A stretch of DNA of 64,000 nt from Nereocystis luetkeana (Eukaryota; Sar; Phaeophyceae; Laminariales; Laminariaceae), in assembly GCA_031213475.1 (NCBI GenBank), contig JARUPZ010000015.1:7964528-8028527 (forward strand), read 5' to 3'. Positions 1-12,400 of the stretch are shown one piece after another. The notes under the pieces are model-generated. The model was not told the origin of the DNA. It saw only the letters and a list, made by a program, of their open reading frames with translations, and made no database searches. Every line of letters starts with the position of its first letter. The stretch's first letter is position 1. Both the position numbers and the translations under genes were made by a program.

Positions 1-300
1 CGATAACGCCTGCCATGTACCACGAGGGGACACTTACTGATACAGTAGTGGTCCTTCTTTAGTGCTGGTATCCGCCAGCCAACAACACCGGCACTATCTA
101 CAGCGGCAACCGGCACTATACCCCGTACACTACCGCACTGCTGAGTCTCATCTGTGCCAAGCCATTCCACAGGCACTATAACGGGCAACAGGCAAATACT
201 CAACCGGCACTATAGAGGGACCACTGCTGCGCTAAAAAGGGATAACGCCCGTAGAGGGGAGAGGGGATGCGACGCGACAGCAAACAAGACACAAAAAACG
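1..300. other. Downstream flank of gene 1
   Basis: No coding signal. It is mostly the inverted-repeat element at 44-227, plus partial copies of its GGCACTATA end sequence. Confidence 0.5.
44..227. repeat. MITE-like family C, copy 1
   Basis: The ends AGTAGTGGTCC and GGGACCACTGCT are inverted, and internal GGCACTATA / TAGTGCCGG words alternate in both orientations. Further copies at 3360, 28402, 45733 and 58584 share the order TTGGCACA...GCGGGCA...GGCACTATA. Confidence 0.7.
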
Positions 301-418
301 TCACGCTTTCTTCTGGAAGAACGAGGTGATGGGCGTTGCGCCTTTCGGTATGCCGACCTTCGCCGCCGCTGCCACGTTTTTAGCCGCCGCCTCCGGTCTG
401 TTCTTTTTCTTGACCGAG
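301..418 (-). CDS. HMG/histone-fold gene, last exon
   Basis: A strong acceptor (CTCTCCC then a T run, GTGTGAACAG) precedes a Lys/Ala-rich tail: [30 protein letters not shown], then TGA. The I-T-S-F-F core is typical of PCNA-interacting boxes, but Ala stands where the family has Gln. Confidence 0.8.
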
Positions 419-3400
419 CTGTTCACACGAAAAAAGGGAGAGGACATCCATAGTTCGAGGACGAGATAGGGGACAGGAGAACAAAAAAGCAGGGAGAGGG
501 TGAAGGCGGGCGCGCCTTGAATCTTGAATGGATCTCCTTTTGACCAATGCGCTGTACATGAACACATTATCTGACTCTATTTCCAAGTAATACGATATAT
601 CCCCGAAAGGGGAGTGTAGTCCTGACAGTCCTGAAAGGGCTCACTACCTACAGCCACGTTTTTGGGGACAAAGCACATCAAGAAAACCGTTATCTTCGCA
701 CCGGGGGTGGGTGCGATCATTTTTACTAGAGCTCGTTTTCTCGACATCACACAGCAAGGGTGCTCAACCCTTTAGGACTGCAGTCCCGTTTTGGGGACAA
801 ACCACTCACATTCTCTAAGTAGTTCGCCCCCAAAACGGGACTGCAGCACTAAAATTAAATTCGAACACTGTCACACTTTCGGAAGGAAGGCTCTATTCTA
901 TCTCGACCAGATCTTTCCCGAAAACGCCACGGTTGTCGTTGTTATTGTTGTTGTTGTTGTTGTTGTTGTTCGGTATTGGCAAGCTTAACCTTCCCGTTCT
1001 GGAAAAAAAAACGAGCGCCGAAAACAACGATCGCGCCCCTGCGCCAAGTCAACGCTTTTTAAGGTGCCTTGGTTTGAGTGTGAAGTTATGCTTTTCAGTA
1101 TTACGGGGGACCATAATTAGTAGGACCAAATATTGTTAGTAGGAATGGTTATATATCTAGTTTTTTATGTATACCACACGTCCTATTAACTATGGTCCCC
1201 CGTAATAGTACACGACTGACTCTACCATCTACTACCGTAGTTACTGTAGCTTTGCCTATATCTCGCGGGAAAAATAGCAGCACCGGGTACGAACGGTATA
1301 CCGTAGTGAGTGCGGCTCCGCACCGAGTAAGACTGGATGATAATACCAAGCGCACCTCCGCTCCTGACGGAACTCGTCTCTCAGCCAGTACATCTCCGGC
1401 GCCGCAAACACGAAATCCGCAACGTCGCAGGGTCTCACAGACTTGCGTCCGGTCTTCGAAGGAAGCAGAACAGGGAAGGAGATGGGGGGGGGGGGCGGGG
1501 GAGGGCACTCATTTTTTGCTTGCCTTAGTCGATAGGGGGGGAGGGGTACAGTTTGGGACACGGCGAATTGTGCCAACCATTGGATGCAGGGGGGCAGGGA
1601 TAGGGGATAGGGAGGGCGGGGGAGGAGGGGTCGCAGCCTGCACGCCGCCTCCATCAGGCACCCACGCAACTTCTCTCTCCTTGCCGGAAACCACCGACTC
1701 AAGTAGGGCTAGCCAGCCTTTCCGTGCTATGGTAGCGTTTCTTTAAAGGCAGGATTGGCTTGTTTCGACCAACTTGCTTGGCCTTTTTTCTGCCAATATA
1801 AGACACATCGGAATTATTCTTCTAGTGGCACAATCACAACCTGAGCAACCACGAGCACTGACGTCGAACGCCAGCCTAACCTTGGAGCATACACAAACCG
1901 TTACCGGCTATTTTCGGAGCCCGCTCAAGAGGCGTTCTACGATAGAGGTTCACCCAATTTTTTGTCTGAGGCTCCTCACTTAAGGAGCTCCATATCGCAC
2001 CCGAACCTGACTTCAGCAAAACTCAAAATTGCATCCCGATGAATAAACCCATGGCCGAAGTCTACAAGAACGTCATTTTTCGAAACAAGGTTTTGCACTC
2101 CAAAGATTTTGGGTTAAGGAACCCCGTCATCCAGAAAAATTTCTAGCGGAAATGCGCTACCTCTATCGTAGAACGCGTCTCAAGATCGAAATAATACAAC
2201 TTGGGGACATGACGAGTTGTGGGTCAACCATTGGATGACGGGGCAGGGGTGCATGCACACGTCAACGACTACAGCATCGTACGGGCATGTCTCTCTTTTG
2301 CTTATGGGAGTTGTACATAGTTCGGGCCGGGGCAGAGGTAGCGGGGTTGGGGTGGCAGGGGGACGGGGAGGTGTGAGGGTGTGTGTGCGGGGGGGGTACG
2401 GTAAAGGGTGTGGCGAATTGGGCCAACCAGTAGATAATCGAGCGGGGGCGATCAAACAAAAATGGGGGGGGGGGGGGGGGGGGGGAAATGTACCCAAAAC
2501 AGTTACTCGCAGGTTGTCATTGTGATCGGGGCGGGCGAGGCATCAGCGGCAACCGCGAAAAAAACGAAGGGAAAAAAACGGGAAAAAAACGCACAGAAAT
2601 TAAAAAAAAAACGGCTCGGTGTGCGCGCGCGATCACAGCACTTACAAAACTACTGGTATTTGTTGGGCGCAGGGATACGAACAACGTACAGAAAACAAAG
2701 AATGATCCTGTGCGCGCCGCGCGTGACTACAGCACTTAAAAAAATACCGGTTTATGTTCTGGGACTCAGGTATATAGAGTAACCGAAAAATCGACATTAT
2801 GAAAGTGCTGTTGAGTCAACCTTTCCCGGAAAGAGCGCACAGCGGTAGGGGTTTCCATCACTATCGCGAGTGCGTGTCGTGCACCTCCTTACGCCCGCGT
2901 TGTGCTTCGTCTGGTCGATACTTCAATCTTCCTATTACGGGGGACCATAGTTAATAGGACCAAATATTGTTAGTAAAAATGGTTAAATGTATAGGCTTTT
3001 ATGTATACCATAGGTCCTATTAACTATGGTCCCCCGTAATAATATTTTATTCTTCGACTATGTTTTTGCCCCTTAAAGTCCAAAATCAGCCGCGACGCGA
3101 AAACCCCCCCCAAAAAACAAAAATTGGAAACACAATACGAAGAAACACAAAAATAACTTAAAAATCGAAAAGCCCAAGAAAAGGCCTAAAAAGAAAAAGA
3201 AAAACTGCCCTGCGCGCGCGGGCGGAGCACTGAAAATGATACCAGGCACCAGCGAGTAACTATCAAACGGAAGTCTCACCTGCCTCTCGATCTTCCACGA
3301 CTGTTATTACAATTGTCCACTATCATGGCCATACTTCAGACGTGAATTTCGATATATGGCAGTAGTGGTCCCTCTATATGAGTAGTGTCGGCTGCCCGTT

Positions 3401-6400
3401 ATAGTGCATGTGAAATCGCTTGGCACAGATGGAATCACATCCAGAGTCGCAGTGTGCGAAGTAGTGCCGCTTGCCGCTACGTATAGTGTCGGTAGCATTG
3501 GCTGGCGCATACCAGCACTTCATGAAGGGACCGACACTACACCGCATCGTTTTCCTCTGAAGCCCCAAAGTCAGCGGTATACAAACGCCAAAAATCACGG
3601 GGAAAAAACAACTACAACCCGAAAAAAGGAAAAAAAAAAACAAATCAAGCAAACCCTCGCCCCTCCTCCGCCCCCCCCCCCCCAACAAAAAAAACATAAC
3701 CTCAATACATACCAGACCAGATGCCTCACCTGCCTCCCGATCTTCCACGACTTGTCCGCCATCATGGCCATGAACGCCTCCGTGGCCTTGGTGACAAGCA
3801 GCAGCCCCTCTTTGGAAATATTTCCCACCCCGGGGTCAAGGCGCACGGTCTTGCGCACTCTCGCTAGCGGCAGAACGAGGGTAGTCGGCCCTCCCGGTAC
3901 CGCCGCCGGGGACCCGCTGTTGTTGGTCGGGGTTTCCAGAATCGAGGTGTGGTGTATTGCGTGGGGGGGGGGGGGGGGGAGGGAGGGGAGATCAACACCA
4001 CATACGGTAGCTGTAGATAGTGGCGAGGGACCCGACGCTTGTCGGGGTTTCCAGAATCGAGGTACGGCGTGTTGCGGCCGGGGGGGGGGGGGGGGGTGTA
4101 CTCGATAGGAGTGATGTACTCGATCTCATGCATGGCCGTAGTCGTATGGCCATAGACCCTCGCATCCCTACAATGCCGGGACGGAGCACGTCGAGTTTTC
4201 ACCGACCAAGCAGACATTGCTTGCACCAAGCGCGAAGCAACGTGAGGTGTCCGGCGAGTCGCAGGAAGGGTGAGTTGCATCCTACTAAGAACCGCTTGTG
4301 AGGAGGACTTGCGTATGGATGATAGCCTCTATGAGTTCATTTAATTCCGAGGGGGGGGGGGGGGTTGGGCGAGTAGATACATATTCAACTGGTATGCAGT
4401 AGCCGTAGATTGCCACGAGGGATTCGCTAGTTGTCGGGGTTTCAATAATCGCGGTGCGGCGTGTGGCGAGGGGGGGGGGTGAGGAGGTCAATCCCACATA
4501 CGCTAGCTGAAGATTACCGCGAGGAACTCGCTACTTGTTGGGGCTTCCAGAATCGAGGTGCGGCGTGCCGTGGAAAAGGGGGGTGGCGGGGAGAGGAAAA
4601 CGCATACCACCAGTATATGGTAGCTGCATATTGCCGCGAGGGACTCGTCGTTTGTCGGGATTTCTAGAGCCAAGGCGCGGCGTGTTGCGAGGGGGGGGAG
4701 GGAGATGAACACCATGCACGTATACAACGTACCAGTTTTCACGCGGTTAATCGGTAGGCGCCGATAGCCAACTAATTGACTTAAATCGGCAAGTCGGCTG
4801 GCGCACCCACAGGTGGGGGCCAGTCGACTCCGTAAAATTAAATCGGCCCTCGTCGGCCGAGGGGGCCCCGTTCGAAAAAAATAAAATAAGCATGACAGCA
4901 ATCTACTTCCTACATACAAGTATGGAAGCTCAATATCTCGGATAGTCGGCACCTCGTCCGAGCAATAATAAGTTGGTAACCCCTTTTAGGACCGCAGCCC
5001 CGTTTGGGTGACAAATTACTTAGAACTTGACTGGTTTGTCCCCAGAACGGGACTGACTGTAGTTTTGCCCTAAAAGGGTTTATATAAGTCGTGCCGTCTT
5101 ACGGATATAGAACTTGGCTGTTTCCAAGCTCGGCATTATGAATTCGTATTTCCTGTCTGGGGACGCCGTTTCGTCGGTCGCTCGCTACGATAACAAAAAG
5201 GGTCAGCGACCGACGAAACGGCGGCGTCCGCCTGCTGCGTGCGCGCGCGCAGAGGTGCCTCCTGGTGACAATAAGAGGTGCGGAAGCGAGCAGTTCTGTC
5301 TACAGCGGTATATCTCTTGCCTGTGCATGCTACCTTTTCTGTAGGAAACCCCATTATATACCTGTCTTTGGCGGGCAGCCTGGTGAGTCCCGCCGCCTCT
5401 AGCTCCTTCTTCATCCGTTCCTTGTCCTCTACCGCTAGCTGCGAAGATGTACGCAAGGATAAACAAGGGTTTATACTTAAATTGTCTCGATGGCGGGGGC
5501 GGGGGGGGGGGGGGGGGGTGTACTCGATAGGAGAGATGTACTCGATATCATGCATGGCCGTAGTCGTATGACCATGGACCCTCGCATCCCTACAATGCCG
5601 GGACGGAGCATGTCGGGTTTTCACCGACCAGGCAGACATTGCTTGGCACCAAGCGCTAAGCAACGTGGGGTGTCTGGCGAGTCGCATGAAGGGTGAGCTG
5701 CATCCTACTAAGAACCGCTTGTGAGGCGGACTTGCATATGGACGACAGTTTCAATGAGTTGATTTAATTTCCGGTGTAGGCAATTCCAGAGACAGCAATG
5801 GGAGTACTATGTAACTGCCTCTTGGGTGCCTTACCTTGAACAACTACGTGATACGATCAATTTCTCTTGTGCGGAGTAAAGGTTATTTACCTCGCACAAG
5901 TGATCTAACTCGACCACCAGTTGTGGGTAACCGCCAAAAAAAAAAAAAAAAACGGTACCCTGGTTGTCTAGCTCACGTAGTGAGCGGCATGTTTTACAGT
6001 GTCGTTGCCAACCAACGCCAACCCAACCTATATAAAATAGGGGGGGGGGGGGGGGGGGTGAAATCATGTCACGAATGGCCGTAGTCGTATGACCATGGGC
6101 CCCCGCATCCAACGATATTGAGTTAAGAAGCCCGGCCAGTCACATATTTTCGGCGAAAAAGTTATTCTAACCCCATCGTGGCAAGCCTCTGATGCACGCA
6201 ATGGTTGACGTGTATACTGGATACTGTGCTCTTCGGTTGACGTATAAATAAACGGTTGATGCACTCCTTGGTTAATGTGCTTTATGGTTGACGTACACCA
6301 TGTTTGACTTGTTCTTTGGTCGATGTGCTTTATGGTTGACATACAAACGTATGCCATGGTTGACGGTGTGGTAAGATTGACATATTTTTGTGGTTGACGT

Positions 6401-9400
6401 GCATGATTATATAGACGCGTGCCATGGTTGACATACGATATCGCTGGTCTTGTGTAGCGCGCACCTATGAGGCGAGAAATCGACCGGTATATACACAAAA
6501 AAAACGTTATCTTCCTGAGGCACGAATCAATACCGGTGCCATAAAATATTGCGGCTTGTCTCTCGCCCTGGTGCTGCCTACTGCTCGACACACATACACA
6601 CATACCTGTCTACTGTACTGCACATACAAGACACGGATATACACACATACACACATGGGGTGAGAACGATACAATGGTACAAAGATGCCCCTCTTCTCTC
6701 GAGGCACAACACCTATCCCCCTCTTCCCGAGCTAGCCAAAAAAATTAAAACGAAAAACAAATACCGCCTCCCACGTCTACATACAACCCATGTCTAAAAA
6801 TGCATCGTATCCACACACAAAAAAAAACGGAAGAAGCGAGCCCCGCTAAAGCGCACCTTGGTGTAACGGGCGGTTTCCTCTTCGGAGAGGCCTTTCCACA
6901 TCTCGCTCAGAATCTTCTGCATCGGTCCGATAGGCAGGCCCGGGTTCACCTCGCGCACCTGCAGCAGTAGCCCCACCCCACCCCACCCCACCCCGCCGCC
7001 AAGAAGTAAGACGACGAGAAACAGTCAGTGCACAGAAACAACGAACAAAACCACTTAAAAAAAAGGAGCAGAGTCGTGAACGAGGTCTATCCATAGAGGC
7101 TTTAGGGGCGTTTTGGTGTTCGGGTGACCCCCATTACGGCCGTACAGAGTACGAGCACACCCCATGGTGCTCACCGTGTATGCCTGGGTATACACCTGGT
7201 GACGACTGACGCCTGGGCAGGTAGGGGCGTGCACCACTTTTCACCTCAGCGAAACATTCTCCGACCAGTCGAGCCCCTGAAGTGAAGCAGCCCCCCCCCC
7301 GGATGGTATGCGACGTCTACCGCAACAGCAGTCAGTAGCATTTTTTTGTTATAGGACTGCTACTCGTAGCGCATACAAAAGCTTTTTTTTGGTCGGGAGG
7401 CGCGAACGACAACAACAAAAAAACTTCTGCGAAGTCATGTTTCGGGTGAGATGTTGAAGCGACCTCCTCATAGTTTGAGGAACTCATAAGATAATAAGGC
7501 GCCATCCCTACCGTGTCATTTTTCTCAACCCTTGTTAGGACTGCAGTCCCCTTATGGGGACACGCCACTCTAATTATAAGTAGTTTGTCCCCAAAACGGA
7601 ACTGCAGTCCTAGATGGGTCAACACGCAAAACACACACGCCTCCCGGGACAATATTTTCGGAGGCGAGTTTCTCCAAACCCAGGAGGGAAGACGCACACA
7701 CACAGAACGACAAGGTGGCTTTGGAAAATATCCCGATCTTTCCGTGCAGAGACGCGCGCATCGCATCGCTCAGCGTTTGCGCCTTTTCCCCACTTGTCGA
7801 GAGAAAACCAGCTTCGAAATACCTCCGAGGGGGGTGTGTTATCGTATCACCCGGTGTGATACGGTACAAACACCGGGGAATCCGTTAGGTCCGGGCAAAC
7901 ACAACTGTGGTGTTCTTTGCCGCGGTATATACAGCAGCACACGCGACACAACCGCGTGTGTGTGCGTGTTTTTTGCTGCGGTGCAGCAGTTACACACGCG
8001 ACGCCCACCTATACAACCCTTTAGGGGCTTCAGAGACGGAACAAAAAGAACGATACCTGGTAAATAAAAGTGGCCGCCACAGCACCTAGCAACGGCGTGA
8101 TTGGCGGGTATGACGGCTTGACACGAAACTGACGCCCGAGTGTAGTAGGCCGCAAGGAGCGCAAGGGACGGGCGCAACATGGATCCCTCTCGCGCTTTTG
8201 TTTCCGGGCGGTCACGGTTGGCAGCACCAAAGTTAAAATTACTTTGGTCACTTTTCGGGGAATCCTAAAGGGGTTAAGAAACGCCTATTTCGGGCAAGGC
8301 ATGAATTCTCAGGCGCGTCAGGATATTGTGTGCCGTCCTATATATCCTTGCTGATATCGGTTTCAACATTTGTTTTCTTCATTCACAGGCCGGACGTATC
8401 ACGATCTGCGGCATGTCAATCTTCTGAAACAGATCCCAACCTGCCGCATCTGTTTTATGTTGTGCACCACGCTGCCTTATCTTAAGGGGCGGTTGCATTC
8501 AATACTAACACACACAAGATAACACCCTTTACGTATACTCGTTGGGACAGAGTGGAAGGGTCTATTACGAGGGACCATAGTTAATACCAGGTAGGACCTA
8601 TGGAATGCATAAAAACCTACCTGGTATATATTTAACCATTTTTGCGAACAATATTTGGTCCTATCAACTATGGTGCCCCGCAATAGGTTAAACGTACAGC
8701 AGTAGATCCTAACCCGCCGTTCAGAGATGCTGTTCAGGGGTCTCCTACTGTACGCAGATAATATATCAAGGCCCTATAGAGCGTGCCGTTCTGAGATGCT
8801 GTGCCGGGTCTGTACGGCACAGATCCGAGCAAGGAAGCATGTCCTAGAACATGATGAATACACGGCTCCCATCCCGCACTAGAGCTACATCCTACCTGGT
8901 ACAGATCAGATCATGCAGATCATGAACCTGACGCATGCTACGACAGGGTTGGGTTATAGCATTTTTTCGCCTACATGTATTTATCGGAATGACGGGGCTC
9001 CTTAACCAAAAATCGTCGGAATGCCGTTCCCTTTCGCGTCATGGTCTTTTTTTACACCTTTTGACGGGACATAGTTTTTTTTTCTCCGGGTTGCACTTTC
9101 ATTTGAAAAAAAAACATTGTCACTGGGATATAGACCTCCTCAAGTCAGAAACCTCAGAAACAAATTGGTGCACCTCTACCTCCCCATGTGTCACCTACTG
9201 TAGTATCTATACCCTGAAGAATCTATTTACGGGGGACCACAGTACATAGGACCAAACATTGTTAGTAAAGTTTGGTGAATATATAGGTTTTGTGTGTACC
9301 GTAGGTCCTATTTACTATGCCCCCCCGGTACAGATCATGAGAGTGAAAATGTGAAAACCGATTTTCTGTAGGATGTGAGGGTCATTCTTATCAGAGAGAT

Positions 9401-12400
9401 TTTTTTCTAGACTTTCCACAAGCTTTTATCGCATTTTTTTTACCTTCCAGATATTCCTGATATTTTTTTCCGAATACGTGAAATGTAACTCTCCTGTTTT
9501 TTTTTTGCCTTCGAAGAATTTCACACATTGTGGCAGAACGCCTCCGCATCTTGATGCAAATGTCAAATTATTTCCGAACTTGGGAAATTCTGGAAAAAAA
9601 ACTCTCCGATAAGGGGCCTGAGACAATTTTATCAATACAACATCATGCAAAATCCGAGCCGAAACAAGGCTTGAAACTCCCTTTAGTTTCTGTGCCCACA
9701 TTGTTTGGGGACGAACTACTTGGAACAAGAGCGTCACACGGGCGGAAATACGAGGACCGCTTCGTATCCAGATAAAGTCTAAACGACCCTTATACTTACG
9801 GCCAGAGTGGTGGCACATTTGTTTTAGTAGAAAAAGGATTGGAACTCCCGATTGCTCGAGTGCTGTCGCGTACGGCAGGCCCTGGCGGCCGGAATGAACT
9901 GCTGCAATACCCAACGCGTCCCGTCAGGCCCGGGAAGAGTCATGCCACTATTATGTAGAGGGGAAACTCAATATTTTCCAGGTTCCTAACTTATCCGACC
10001 CCGACTCCGGTTCTGATTCGGTGTCCGAGTCCGGCTCCGATTTGGATCACGAGTCCGATTCCGACTCCGATTCCGTGTCTGATTCCGGCTTCGATTCCGA
10101 TTACGTGTCCGATTCCGAGTCCGATTCCGAGTCCGATTATGAATACGTGTCCGATTCCGAATCCGATTCCGATTCGGGGTCCGATCTCAACTCCATTTAC
10201 CGCAGGAGTAAGAGCGAGGCCCATGCTCACCTTTTCTCGGTTGTCGGCGAGGAAAAGCATCCACGCAGACCGTGCCCTCGCTATCTTTTTTCCGTCGCTT
10301 TTCCCAACGGCGTCCCCTGCCGCCGCCGCCACCGCCTGCTCGCTGCCCTGCGCTCCTGTCGCCCCATCTTCCCCCTCCACCCCTTCTTCCCCCTCCTCCT
10401 CCTCTTCCTCCTCTTCCTCCTCCTCCTCCTCCTCCTCCTCCTCCTCCTCCTTCTCCTCCTCCTCCTCCTCCTCCTCTTCCACTTCTTCCTCTTCTTCCTG
10501 CTCTTCAATGTTTTCACCCTCTACCTGTTTCCCCTTGCCCCCCTTCCCCCCTTCCCCCTTCCCCTCTCCTCCCTCCCCCCTCCCCCCAGCCGTGCCGGCG
10601 GTGTCACGTCCGTCGACCCCGGTGTCGTCTAAAGATGGCGCTGGATCGCCGCGTCCTTGTTGGGGAGGGCTTAGCCCTTTGTTCGAGTCTTCCGCTGCAG
10701 AGAGACCAGAACAGCAACGTTGACAGTACGTACACAAGTGTACTCCGGGTGGGCTTATGTAGTAACCAGGACCAAATACGGTGTGTAAACAGGAGGGGAT
10801 ACGTGGTTTTTGGGTTCATCGTGGGTTCTGAGTACTAATATTACTACCAGATACGTATGTATTACTATGACCCCCCGTACTACCCCCCCCTATTTAATAT
10901 AGGTTGGGTTGGCGTCCGTTGGCAACGACACTGTAAAACATGCCGCTCACTATGTCAGCTAGACAACCAGGGTACCATTTTTCTTTTTTCTTTTTCTTTT
11001 GGCGGTCGCCCACAGCTGGTTGTCGAGTTAGATCGCTTGTGCGAGGTAAATAACCTTTACTCCGCACAAGAGAAATTGATCGTATCACGTAGTGTTCAAG
11101 GTAAGGCACCCAAGAGGGAGTTACATTGTACTCCCATTGCTGTCTCTGGAAATGCCTACACCGGAAATTAAATCAACTTATTGAAGCTGTCATCCACATG
11201 CAAGTCCGCCTCATAAGCGGTTCTTAGTAGGATGCAGCTCACCCTTCCTGCGACTCGCCGGACTCCTCACGTTGCTTCGCGCTTGGTGCAAGCAATGTCT
11301 GCCTGGTCGGTGAAAACCCGACATGCTCCATCCCGGCGCTGTAGGGATGCGAGGGTCCATGGTCATACGACTACGGCCATGCATGAGATCGAGTATATCT
11401 CTCCTATCGAGCACCCCCCCCCCCCCCCGCCGCGTACTACTGTAGTAAAATAAGCTTAACATTAGTACTGCTGAGGTAAGAAACAGGAGAGCTGGTCTAG
11501 GCAGGATTACTTATTCAAGAAAGAGTGGTCAAGCACAGGGATACTTGTCCAGGCTGGATTTCTTATCTGAGAATGGGCGTGTTTTGCTTGAACTTGAGTG
11601 GAACGACTCCACCCCCCCCCCCCTCGTGTAAACCTTAGCCTGGTCTTCTATGATATTAGTATGATAAAGCGTAAGTAATTATACGAATATGTATGTATAT
11701 ACAAGGCGCTTCGCTTCGCCGGCGGCCTACGCCGCCCGCTACGCTCGCTCAGGAAAACAAGTGCACCAAATTAAGCGAAGCGGACAGACAGGTCCATGAT
11801 TGATTATACAGTTTTTTTGTGATTGTAGTTGCGAACTGGCGACTTGATAGTGCCAAGAGTCCCGCCGCCATACTTCAGGAGAAAACTGCTGGGAAGCCAC
11901 ATACGCTTCGCGTCGCGGATGTCGTACGTACGTATATGCCCCAGGTAGGGTACTTATTTCGTTTTTTTTATACCAGGTGTGCTTTATTTCTGTACTCGTA
12001 TGCACGAAAGAGAAGGCGCAGCACGGCACAGCAGTACAGCAAAAACAATGAAAATAAAACCAAAAAAATCGGGAGAAAAAAATCCCTGTCCCCTCTCGTG
12101 TAATGATTTTCTGCCTGGTTGGAACACCTTAATTCCCGGCCAAAAAGAAGAAGAAAAAAAATCGAACTGAAGAGCTTCTCTCTCAGCTTCGTGTGCCGCC
12201 CACCCCTCTCGCGACTATCTCGCCAACGATTCGGTCCGGGCAAATCTTTCCTCCCTCTCTTGCCACAGTGAGCCCCGTCGCCCGCCTCACGTTAAGTCCG
12301 GTGCTCACCGTGAACCTCGTTCGCCAGCTCGACGAAGCTAGTACTCAGAATGCGTCGCTCTCTCATTGATATTTTCTGTAGTTTCGTCGCAAAAATAAGC

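Larger units (their letters stand above)
419..1355. other. Gene 1 intron 6
   Basis: 937 bp. It holds family B copy 1 and family A copy 1, a (TTG)n run at 928-970, and a T-rich (minus strand) acceptor tract next to the last exon. No other coding signal. Confidence 0.7.
1454..3729. other. Gene 1 intron 5
   Basis: 2276 bp. G-rich simple sequence (1487-1640, 2320-2490, with a G23 run near 2463), family A copy 2, family C copy 2, and at 3271-3301 a near copy of the 3' end and donor of exon 5 (see findings). Confidence 0.7.
5439..6856. other. Gene 1 intron 3
   Basis: 1418 bp, mostly the poly-G-bounded family D element (5494-6058) and the TGGTTGACGTA array. A CA-rich stretch lies at 6590-6656. Confidence 0.7.
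6959..10230. other. Gene 1 intron 2
   Basis: 3272 bp with a CCCCA repeat at 6974-6998, family B copy 3, family H copy 1, family K pieces, family A copies 3 and 4, a family I relic and the TCCGAT array. The open frames here are short and unconvincing. Confidence 0.65.

Noticed and set aside
5500-5600. Possible 5S rRNA-like segment in family D (GCATGGCCGTAGTCGTATGACC)
   Set aside because: Only a short resemblance to the 5S 5' region. The rest of the 5S secondary structure and internal control region could not be found.
10021-10632. Plus-strand 203-codon frame starting with Ser-Asp repeats
   Set aside because: It is the hexamer array followed by the complement of the poly-Glu exon of gene 1, with no homology signal of its own.
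10861-11171. 104-codon plus frame in family D
   Set aside because: Not open in the matching positions of the other full-length copies, so not a conserved protein.
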